A DNA stretch of 23,631 nt from Nitriliruptor sp040882075 (GTDB lineage Bacteria; Actinomycetota; Nitriliruptoria; Nitriliruptorales; Nitriliruptoraceae): the NCBI RefSeq assembly GCF_040882075.1, contig NZ_JBBEBZ010000106.1, forward strand, positions 1 through 23,631. The letters are read 5' to 3'. Position 1 is the first letter of the stretch; every line of letters starts with the position of its first letter. Positions 7,339 through 13,649 of this stretch are shown here, one piece after another. The notes beneath the pieces were generated by a model. The model made no database searches, was not told the DNA's origin, and worked only from the letters and a program-made list of their open reading frames with translations. The position numbers and the translations under genes were made by a program.

Positions 7339-7953
7339 GTGACCGGCCCGGACCCCGCTACCTCCCCTCCGGCGACGGTGCGGGGTCAGCAACGGCGCGA
7401 GGCGATCCTCGACGCAGCCGCCGCGCTGTTCCTCGAACGCGGCTTCCACGGCACCTCCATCGACGAGGTCGGTGCCGCCGCGGGGATCTCCGGACCGGGT
7501 GTCTACCGGCACGTGGCATCCAAGGACGCGTTGCTGATGGCCGTCCTCGACCAGCTCTGGTCCGAGGGTTTCGGACCCGCCGTGCGAGCGACCGAGGGGT
7601 TGGCCCCCCGGGAGGCGCTCGACCGGCTCGTGGATGCGCACGTCGAGCTCGCCACCGGACGGTCGACGGCGTTGGTCCTGCTCGTGACCGAACTGCGTCA
7701 CCTCCCCGAGGACTACCGAGGACGGGCGCTGCGCAACCACCGTCGCTACCTCGACGCCTGGGTGCAGCCGCTCCGCACGCTCCGCCCCGATGCCAGCGAC
7801 GACGAGGCCCGGGCCGTGGCGACCGCGATCCACGGGCTGATCGACTCCGCTGCCAGGGTCCCCGACCTCGTCGACGACGTGGCCCCGGCCACACGTGGCC
7901 CGCTGCTTCGACGCCTCGCCAGCGACCTGCTCGACGCCTTCGCGACGGGTTGA
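7339..7953 (+). CDS. TetR-family transcriptional regulator
   Basis: A 204-residue one-domain-plus-ligand-domain repressor. The N-terminal helix-turn-helix is clear: RREAILDAAAALFLERGFHGTSIDEVGAAAGISGPGVYRHVASKDALL with the TetR hallmark 'G..T.I..VA..AGIS...YRH...K..LL' (about residues 20-67). The rest is an all-helical ligand domain of the kind in regulators of fatty-acid or steroid degradation (KstR2-like C-terminal domains). GTG at 7339 is preceded by GAGG within the stop region of the upstream gene (TGAGGA). As the last gene of the acyl-CoA dehydrogenase operon it probably represses its own operon by binding at 4861-4874, released by an acyl-CoA; both points are inference. Confidence 0.92.
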   Translation: MTGPDPATSPPATVRGQQRREAILDAAAALFLERGFHGTSIDEVGAAAGISGPGVYRHVASKDALLMAVLDQLWSEGFGPAVRATEGLAPREALDRLVDAHVELATGRSTALVLLVTELRHLPEDYRGRALRNHRRYLDAWVQPLRTLRPDASDDEARAVATAIHGLIDSAARVPDLVDDVAPATRGPLLRRLASDLLDAFATG

Positions 7954-8103
7954 GGCCGGAGCGCCTCGGGTAGCGGGGGTCTGACGTGGCGTCACCGCCA
8001 TACCAGCACCCCGGTAGTGCGGTCGCACGTGGCCGGCACGCGGTCGTCGTACCCTGAGCGGTCCGCCATCACACCCGGTGGCTGCGGATCGTGGAGGTCG
8101 GTG

Positions 8104-8481
8104 GTGGACGGAAGCGCGCTCAGCAGGGGACTGCGCAAGCGCTGCCCGGTGTGCGGCGAGAAGGACATCTTCGCGAGCTTCTTCACCATCCGGGAGCACT
8201 GCCCGGACTGTGGGCTCGAGTTCGAGCGCGAGGAGGGCTACTGGCTCGGGGCGATGGTCGTCGCCATGGGGCTCGTGATCGTCGCGTTCACGGTCGTCTT
8301 CCTCGGCGGGATCGCGCTGACCTGGCCGGACCCCCCGTGGACGACCCTGCTGATCGCGACCATCGGCGTGAACCTGGTGGTCCCGGTCGCGCTCTACCCG
8401 TGGTGCATGACCGCGTGGATGGGCCTCCACCACGCCTTCGTGACCTCGAACCGTGACGAGGGCTCCGCGCCCCGGTACTGA
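8104..8481 (+). CDS. DUF983 zinc-ribbon membrane protein
   Basis: A 125-residue protein. It has an N-terminal zinc ribbon with two CxxC pairs (RCPVCGEKD at C14/C17 and HCPDCGLEF at C33/C36), the conserved EREEGYWLGAMV, then two membrane helices (about 46-70 and 78-98) and a conserved PWCMTAWMGLHHAF. This is the DUF983 family, small inner-membrane proteins of unknown role; some are located near cytochrome oxidase genes, which is not the case here. The second of two adjacent GTG codons (8104) is preferred because GGAGG at 8093-8097 is 6 nt upstream. TACCCT at 8050-8055 may be its -10. It appears to be a single-gene unit. Confidence 0.88.
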   Translation: MDGSALSRGLRKRCPVCGEKDIFASFFTIREHCPDCGLEFEREEGYWLGAMVVAMGLVIVAFTVVFLGGIALTWPDPPWTTLLIATIGVNLVVPVALYPWCMTAWMGLHHAFVTSNRDEGSAPRY

Positions 8482-8541
8482 CGTGGCCGAGGGCGTGGCC
8501 TGGGTGACGGGTCGGGAGGCCACGTCGCGGCCCTGGACACC

Positions 8542-8547
8542 TAGGCT
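8542..8547 (+). promoter_or_regulatory. Candidate -10 (TAGGCT) of leaderless phospho-sugar mutase gene
   Basis: TAGGCT ends 6 nt before the ATG at 8554, giving a transcript that would begin at or next to the start codon. The intervening GGGGGT gives no clear AGGAGG-type site. Confidence 0.5.
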
Positions 8548-8553
8548 GGGGGT

Positions 8554-10296
8554 ATGACGACTCCGACGACCGATGACCTGCACGCCCGCGCCGAAGCCTG
8601 GATGGACGGCGACGTCGACGACCAGACCCGTACGGCGATGCGGACGCTGCTCGATGGCGACGACCTCGCGCTGCTGATCGACCACGTCGGCGCGGCCCTG
8701 TCCTTCGGGACCGCGGGCCTGCGCGGAGCGGTCGGGCCCGGTCCGAACCGGATGAACCGCGCGGTGGTGATCCGCACCACCCGCGGGCTGGCGGACTACC
8801 TGCTCGCCGAGGTCCCCGACGCGGCGACGCGGGGCGTGATCGTCGGCTTCGACGCACGCACGGACTCCGAGCAGTTCGCCGCCGACACCGTCGGGGTGCT
8901 GGCCGCTGCCGGCATCGAGGTGCGTTGGTTCCCGACGCCGCAGCCGACGCCGATCATCGCCTACGCCCAGAAGGTGCTCGACGCGGCTGCCGCCGTGGTC
9001 GTCACCGCGTCGCACAACCCGCCCGCCGACAACGGCTACAAGGTCTACGTCGAGGGCGCCGCGCAGATCGTGCCACCGACCGATGCCACGATCGCCGCTG
9101 CCATCGAGGCCGTCGGACCTGCCAAGGAGGTCCCGCTCGTTCCGGCCGAGGACCTCGTGGACTGCGAGAAGGTCGCTCCCGTCGACGCCGCGGTCGTCGA
9201 ACGTTTCCTGCAGGAACTCGAGGGTGCTCGCCCGCCGCTGCCCGACGACGTGCCGCGTGACCTGAGGATCGTCTACACCCCCCTCCATGGCGTGGCAGGC
9301 GAGTTGATCGGCCGGGCGTTCGCGCTGGCCGGTTTCGAGCACCTCCACGTCGTCCCGTCGCAGGCCGAACCGGACGGCACGTTCCCCACGGTCAGCTTCC
9401 CGAACCCGGAGGAGCCCGGTGCGCTCGACGCGTCCCTCGACCTCGCGCGGGAGATCGACGCCGACCTCATCATCGCCAGCGACCCCGACGGCGACCGGCT
9501 CGCCGTCGCGGTCCCCGACGACGAGGGTGACTGGCTGCCGCTGTCGGGCAACCGGATCGGCGTGCTGCTCGGCAGCTACCTGCTCGACCACACCGATGCG
9601 GCGCGCCCGCTCGGCGTGCGCTCGATCGTGTCGACGCCGATGTTCGACGAGGTCTGCGAGGCCCGGGGGGCCCGCGCGGAAGCGACCCTGACCGGGTTCA
9701 AGTGGATCGCGCGCGCGGCCCGCGAGCTCGAGGTCAGCGACCAGCGCACCTTCGTGTACGGCTTCGAGGAGGCGCTCGGATCGTCGGTCGGCCCGGTGGT
9801 CCGCGACAAGGACGGGATCGGTGCGGCGGTCGCGTTCGCCGAGATGGTCGCCCGCCTCCGTGCCGACGGGCTCACGGTCCTCGACCGGATCCGCGAGCTC
9901 TCATCCCAGCACGGCGCGTGGATCAGCCATCAGGTCAGCGCCGTCCGCCCCGGCGCGGCCGGGCAGGTCGAGATCGCCGACGCCATGGCGGTGCTCAGCG
10001 ACCGCACGCCAGACGTCCTCGGTGGCGTCGCCGTCACCCGGGTGACCGACTACCGCGTCGGTGCCGATCAGCGACCCGTGTGGTTGGCCGCGACCGACCT
10101 GGTCGAGCTGTCCCTCGAGGGGGGCGGCCGCGCGATGATCCGCCCGTCGGGCACCGAGCCCAAGGTCAAGGTCTACGTCGACCTGCGCTCCAACCTGGCA
10201 GCCGATGCCGATCTCCGCGTGCTCGAGGACCGGCAGCTCGACCTCGCCGACCGCGTGGCTCGTGACCTGCTCGCCTTCGTCGGCCTCGACGGCTGA
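8554..10296 (+). CDS. Phospho-sugar mutase (phosphoglucomutase/phosphomannomutase family)
   Basis: A 580-residue alpha-D-phosphohexomutase that moves phosphate between C1 and C6 (or C5 for pentoses) of sugar phosphates. All four family motifs are present in order: the catalytic phosphoserine loop TASHNP (S153), the magnesium loop DPDGDR (310-315), the sugar-binding loop FEEALG (404-409) and the phosphate-binding loop RPSGTEPK (530-537). FGTAGLRGAVGPGPNRMN near residue 50 is typical of the longer forms such as PgcA or actinobacterial PmmB. Glucose-1-phosphate, mannose or ribose phosphates are all possible substrates. It lies 90 bp before the aldolase gene on the same strand, a carbohydrate-metabolism cluster. 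Confidence 0.93.
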   Translation: MTTPTTDDLHARAEAWMDGDVDDQTRTAMRTLLDGDDLALLIDHVGAALSFGTAGLRGAVGPGPNRMNRAVVIRTTRGLADYLLAEVPDAATRGVIVGFDARTDSEQFAADTVGVLAAAGIEVRWFPTPQPTPIIAYAQKVLDAAAAVVVTASHNPPADNGYKVYVEGAAQIVPPTDATIAAAIEAVGPAKEVPLVPAEDLVDCEKVAPVDAAVVERFLQELEGARPPLPDDVPRDLRIVYTPLHGVAGELIGRAFALAGFEHLHVVPSQAEPDGTFPTVSFPNPEEPGALDASLDLAREIDADLIIASDPDGDRLAVAVPDDEGDWLPLSGNRIGVLLGSYLLDHTDAARPLGVRSIVSTPMFDEVCEARGARAEATLTGFKWIARAARELEVSDQRTFVYGFEEALGSSVGPVVRDKDGIGAAVAFAEMVARLRADGLTVLDRIRELSSQHGAWISHQVSAVRPGAAGQVEIADAMAVLSDRTPDVLGGVAVTRVTDYRVGADQRPVWLAATDLVELSLEGGGRAMIRPSGTEPKVKVYVDLRSNLAADADLRVLEDRQLDLADRVARDLLAFVGLDG

Positions 10297-10310
10297 CCAC
10301 CCGGTCACGA

Positions 10311-10356
10311 CCAGCACCGACCCACCCACCAGCACCGACCCACCCACCAGCACCCA
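10311..10356. repeat. 18-bp tandem repeat, about 2.5 copies
   Basis: The unit CCAGCACCGACCCACCCA occurs twice in perfect succession (10311-10346) and is followed by CCAGCACCCA. It occupies half of the 90-bp spacer between the phospho-sugar mutase and aldolase genes. It is noncoding and C-rich on the plus strand. Confidence 0.9.
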
Positions 10357-10386
10357 GGGACGACCCGCGACGACAGGATCACCGCG

Positions 10387-11412
10387 ATGCCGATCGCCAG
10401 CCCGGACACCTACCGCCAGATGCTCGACCGCGCGAAGCAGGGGGCGTTCGCCTACCCGGCGATCAACGTCACCTCGTCGCAGACGTTGCTCGCGGCGCTG
10501 CGCGGGTTCGCCGAGGCCGAGTCGGACGGCATCGTGCAGGTCTCGACCGGTGGCGCGGCCGCCTGGTCGGGCTTCACCGTCAAGGACATGGTCGTCGGCG
10601 CCACGGGTTTCGCCGAGTACGCCAAGATCGTCGCCGAGGAGTTCCCGGTGCAGGTCGCGCTCCACACCGACCACTGCCCGAAGACCGAGCTCGACGGGTT
10701 CATGCGGCCGCTCGCCCAGATCAGCGCCGACCGCGTCGCCCGTGGCGAGGATCCGCTGTTCAACTCCCACATGTGGGACGGATCGGCGGTCGAGCTCGAG
10801 GAGAACCTGTCGATCGCCGAGGAGCTGCTCGAGCTGTGCAACCGCGGCAAGACCGTGATGGAGATGGAGATCGGCGTCGTCGGTGGCGAGGAGGACGGCG
10901 TCGTCGGCGAGATGAACGAGAAGCTGTACTCGACCCCCGAGGATGCGCTGGCCACGGCCCGCACGCTCGGGACCGGCGAGAACGGTCGCTACCTGCTGGC
11001 TGCGACCTTCGGCAACGTCCACGGCGTCTACAAGCCGGGGCACGTCCAGCTGCGCCCGTCGATCCTCAAGGACCTGCAGGACGCGGTGGCCGCCGAGGTC
11101 GGTGGTGATGACCAGCCGTTCGACCTGGTCTTCCACGGCGGATCCGGGTCCTCGCTCGAGGAGATCCACGAGGCCCTCGACCACGGCGTGGTCAAGATGA
11201 ACGTCGACACCGACACCCAGTACGCGTTCACCCGCCCGATCGCCACCCACATGTACCAGAACTACGACGGCGTGCTGAAGGTCGACGGCGACGTGGGCAA
11301 CAAGAAGGTCTACGACCCGCGCTCCTACGGCAAGGCCGCCGAGGAGGGCATGGCGAACCGGGTGGTCGAGGCGTGCCAGAGCCTGCGCTCCGCCGGCCAG
11401 GCGATGCGCTGA
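10387..11412 (+). CDS. fbaA: Class II fructose-bisphosphate aldolase
   Basis: A 341-residue zinc-dependent aldolase that cleaves fructose-1,6-bisphosphate to dihydroxyacetone phosphate and glyceraldehyde-3-phosphate in glycolysis and the reverse in gluconeogenesis. It shows AYPAINVTSSQT near the N-terminus, VALHTDHCPK with catalytic D95 and zinc ligand H96, EMEIGVVGGEEDGV, the second zinc histidine in TFGNVHGVYKPG, the third in LVFHGGSGSS, and the phosphate-binding NVDTDTQYAFTRP. The length and the H-x-D-H-C form match the FbaA (class IIA) group of Actinobacteria and E. coli. The upstream Shine-Dalgarno is weak (AGGAT). It ends just before a palindromic element at 11421-11483. Confidence 0.96.
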   Translation: MPIASPDTYRQMLDRAKQGAFAYPAINVTSSQTLLAALRGFAEAESDGIVQVSTGGAAAWSGFTVKDMVVGATGFAEYAKIVAEEFPVQVALHTDHCPKTELDGFMRPLAQISADRVARGEDPLFNSHMWDGSAVELEENLSIAEELLELCNRGKTVMEMEIGVVGGEEDGVVGEMNEKLYSTPEDALATARTLGTGENGRYLLAATFGNVHGVYKPGHVQLRPSILKDLQDAVAAEVGGDDQPFDLVFHGGSGSSLEEIHEALDHGVVKMNVDTDTQYAFTRPIATHMYQNYDGVLKVDGDVGNKKVYDPRSYGKAAEEGMANRVVEACQSLRSAGQAMR

Positions 11413-11420
11413 GCCCACCC

Positions 11421-11483
11421 GCGACCGGCGGGCGTGCACCGACCTGACGCCGGATGCGTCGTCTCGGTGCACGCACCGGTCGC
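11421..11483. repeat. Palindromic repeat family B, copy near map
   Basis: The inner arms GCGTGCACCGA (11432-11442) and TCGGTGCACGC (11464-11474) form a perfect 11-bp inverted repeat around 21 nt. Outside it, GCGACCGG (11421-11428) pairs with CCGGTCGC (11476-11483), so a long interrupted hairpin is possible. It lies between the fbaA stop and the -10 of map. The inner arms and the exact 21-nt spacing recur at 21837-21877 and 21899-21939. Confidence 0.85.
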
Positions 11484-11486
11484 AGG

Positions 11487-11492
11487 TAGCCT
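11487..11492 (+). promoter_or_regulatory. Candidate -10 (TAGCCT) of map
   Basis: TAGCCT fits the TANNNT pattern also seen at the other promoters here. It would give a leader of about 20 nt containing GAGG (11508-11511) before the TTG at 11519. The palindrome of repeat family B abuts its upstream side and overlaps the -35 region. Confidence 0.45.
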
Positions 11493-11518
11493 CGTGGCCC
11501 CTGGACCGAGGCCCGTCG

Positions 11519-12286
11519 TTGATCGTCCGCAAGAGCCCCCGTGACATCGAAGGCCTCCGCGAGGCCGGCCGCGTGGTCGCGCTCGCCCACGAGGCGATGC
11601 GCGCGAAGGCGGACATCGGCGTGACGACGCGCGACCTCGACGAGATCGCCCGCGACGTGCTCCGCGAGCACGGCGCCACGTCGGCCTTCCTCGACTACCA
11701 CCCGCACTTCGCGCCCTCGCCGTTCCCCGGCGTCATCTGCGCGTCGGTCAACGACGTCATCGTCCACGGCTGGCCCGACGACGTCCCGCTCGCGGACGGC
11801 GACCTGGTCAGCATCGACTTCGGCGCGATCCTCGACGGCTGGGTGGGCGACGCCGCCCGCTCGTACGTGGTCGGCACGCCGCGGGACGAGGACCTGACCC
11901 TCATCGAACGCACCGAGGCCGCACTGCACGCCGGCGGCGACGCAGCCGTCCCCGGGAACCGGATCGGCGACATCGCGCACGCGATCGGGACCATCGGTCG
12001 CGACGGCGGGTACGGCATCCCGGAAGGGTGGGGCGGCCACGGTGTCGGTCGGGAGATGCACGAGGATCCGTCGGTGCCGAACGAGGGGCCTCCGGGACGC
12101 GGGCTCAAGCTCAAGGCGGGCCTGGTGATCGCCATCGAGCCGATGTTCCACGCCGGTGGTGACGACGGGTTCACGCTCGACGACGACGGCTGGACGGTGC
12201 GCACCGCCGACGGCAGCCGCGCTGCCCACGCCGAACACACCATCGCCATCACCGACGACGGGCCGCGGATCCTCACCGTGGTGTAG
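11519..12286 (+). CDS. map: Type I methionine aminopeptidase
   Basis: A 255-residue cytosolic metalloprotease that removes the initiator methionine from new proteins. The five metal ligands are all visible in order: Asp in VSIDFGAILDGW, Asp in GDAARSY, His in GGHGVGREMHEDPSVPN, Glu in VIAIEPM and Glu in HAEHTIAIT. IVRKSPRDIEGLREAGRVVA is the usual N-terminus of the type I enzyme without an extra N-terminal extension, so the TTG at 11519 (GAGG 7 nt upstream) is accepted as start. It is not next to the ribosomal protein operon here. It is likely transcribed from its own promoter after fbaA. Confidence 0.95.
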   Translation: MIVRKSPRDIEGLREAGRVVALAHEAMRAKADIGVTTRDLDEIARDVLREHGATSAFLDYHPHFAPSPFPGVICASVNDVIVHGWPDDVPLADGDLVSIDFGAILDGWVGDAARSYVVGTPRDEDLTLIERTEAALHAGGDAAVPGNRIGDIAHAIGTIGRDGGYGIPEGWGGHGVGREMHEDPSVPNEGPPGRGLKLKAGLVIAIEPMFHAGGDDGFTLDDDGWTVRTADGSRAAHAEHTIAITDDGPRILTVV

Positions 12287-12306
12287 CCCGTCCCCGGCGT
12301 CGCCGG

Positions 12307-12657
12307 TCAGGCGGCGTGGCGGATGCAGCGTGAGGTGAACGGTCGGGCTTCGAGCCGTTCGACGGGGATCGCTGCGCTGCAGACGTCGCACACCCCGAAG
12401 GTGCCGGCGTCGACCTTCTCGAGCGCGCGCTCGACCTCCGCCAGCGAGGACGCGATCGACCGGGCGGTCAGCGTGGTGCTGATGCGCTCGACCGCCTCGG
12501 TGGTCCCGTCCCCGACACGCTTCCCGAAGGCGACCACGGCTGCCTCGTCGGGTGGCTTCGTGAGCCGTGCGAGCTCGTCGGCCAGCTCTGCGTGACGGGC
12601 GCGCAGCCGGGCCACGAGCTGCGCGTGCTCGGGGGTGGACGCGGGGTCGGCGGTCAC
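12307..12657 (-). CDS. DksA/TraR-like zinc-finger protein with C-C-C-H site
   Basis: A 116-residue protein. It has an N-terminal coiled-coil region (LVARLRARHAELADELARL and SLAEVERALEKVDAG) and the DksA/TraR signature 'ALEKVDAGTFGVCDVCSAAIPVERLEARPFTSRC'-type finger in its C-terminal 30 residues. The metal set is C90, C93, C111 and H114: the last Cys of the usual CxxC-x17-CxxC finger is replaced by His (CIRH). DksA proteins bind the RNA polymerase secondary channel and adjust promoter response to ppGpp; in Actinobacteria, CarD/RbpA-containing organisms keep small DksA-like proteins of uncertain role. TACCGT (12669-12664) lies 6 nt before the GTG start, again a leaderless pattern. It converges with map, 20 bp apart. 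Confidence 0.85.
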   Translation of the reverse strand: MTADPASTPEHAQLVARLRARHAELADELARLTKPPDEAAVVAFGKRVGDGTTEAVERISTTLTARSIASSLAEVERALEKVDAGTFGVCDVCSAAIPVERLEARPFTSRCIRHAA

Positions 12658-12663
12658 CGGACG

Positions 12664-12669
12664 ACGGTA
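12664..12669 (-). promoter_or_regulatory. Candidate -10 (TACCGT) of leaderless DksA-like gene
   Basis: On the minus strand TACCGT ends 6 nt before the GTG at 12657. No Shine-Dalgarno sequence is present in that gap. Confidence 0.5.
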
Positions 12670-12704
12670 GCGACCACCGGGAGGAGGCGACCGGGCCGAA
12701 CGGG

Positions 12705-13649
12705 TCAGGCGGTCGCGGACCGCAGCGCGCGCAGCACGTGGTGACCGTCGCCGAGCCGGTGGGTCAGCTGACGTTCGAGCCCACCGATGGGGTAGAGGTT
12801 CTGCGGCGCCCGCCGGTCCTTGTGTGGCTGCGATGCGAAGCGAGGCAGCGTGGCGGTGACCTGGTCGGCGAGCGCGACCACGTCCGCGACGGGCAGGTCA
12901 CCGGAGGCCTCGCACCGCACGATCCCCGACCAGGGGTGGCCCCCGGTGCCGAACGGCAGCCGCAGGTACCAGGAGAACCGCGTCCACGACGAGGTGGCCA
13001 GGAACAGCGGGGTGCGCTGGCCGGCAGCGAGGTCGGCCACGGTGCGGGCCACGGTGTCCTCGAGGTAGGCGACGTGGTGGGTCTTGATGTACCCGATCGC
13101 GTGGTCGACCGCGACCGACCCGTCGAGTGGCCCGTCGACAACCAGCAGGGCGCTGTCCGCGGCGGCGGACAGCAGCCGGCGTTCGAGCCGCCGCAGCCGT
13201 TCCTGCACGCCGGCGCGCAGCGTGTCGGCGTCGTCGTCGGCGACGGCCCGGGGGACGAAGTCGCCGGCGGAGGTGGTCAGCGTGGGCAGCAGCGACGCGG
13301 GACCGACGAGCAACCGCTGGACCTCGCACGCCTCGACGGTGGCGGACGGGCCCTCGCAGCAGACCGTGCCGGCGGCGATGGAAGCGGCCAGCGCTTGCCG
13401 CGTCCGCTCACCCGGTGGGGTGACCCACAGGTGGCCCTCGATGCGACGCACACCGTCGATGAACCGGACGGGACCAGCGACGGGTGGACCAGGTGGGGTG
13501 CGGGGTTCCCATGCGTCCGCGGCCACCTCGACACCCGCGTCGACCGGCCCCGGCGACAGCGCCATCTGATCGAGCGCCGAGGTGGAGGACCCCATGGAGG
13601 GATCCCACCCGTCGACCGAGATACGCGGCCCGCCGATCCCTGTGCTCAC
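12705..13649 (-). CDS. nurA: NurA-like DNA end-resection nuclease
   Basis: A 314-residue protein with the features of the NurA nuclease family. It has an acidic motif I in VRFIDGVRRIEG (D65), a helix RLRRLERRLL (about 151-160) that may carry the conserved Glu (E156), a second Asp in LLVVDGPLDG (D172), the GYIKTHHVAYL strand (186-195), and a C-terminal NLYPIGGLERQLTHRLGD (Y286, H297) like the family's final Tyr/His motif. NurA degrades DNA ends 5' to 3' and works with the HerA ATPase. The start GTG at 13649 overlaps the sbcC stop (GTGA), with GGAGG upstream, so it is coupled to sbcC. The herA-like gene is 6.4 kb upstream on the same strand. The family call rests on motif recognition plus this context, not on a profile search; residues 1-60 are poorly conserved-looking. 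Confidence 0.78.
   Translation of the reverse strand: MSTGIGGPRISVDGWDPSMGSSTSALDQMALSPGPVDAGVEVAADAWEPRTPPGPPVAGPVRFIDGVRRIEGHLWVTPPGERTRQALAASIAAGTVCCEGPSATVEACEVQRLLVGPASLLPTLTTSAGDFVPRAVADDDADTLRAGVQERLRRLERRLLSAAADSALLVVDGPLDGSVAVDHAIGYIKTHHVAYLEDTVARTVADLAAGQRTPLFLATSSWTRFSWYLRLPFGTGGHPWSGIVRCEASGDLPVADVVALADQVTATLPRFASQPHKDRRAPQNLYPIGGLERQLTHRLGDGHHVLRALRSATA

Noticed and set aside
7249..9591. 780-codon minus-strand open frame opposite the TetR, DUF983 and phospho-sugar mutase genes
   Set aside because: It spans three real genes and their spacers, and its translation is rich in Arg/Gly/Asp/His with no known motif.
12287..12306. CCGGCG-T-CGCCGG between the convergent map and DksA-like genes
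   Set aside because: The loop would be a single base, so the stem would have to open, and there is no T-run. It is too weak to call a terminator.
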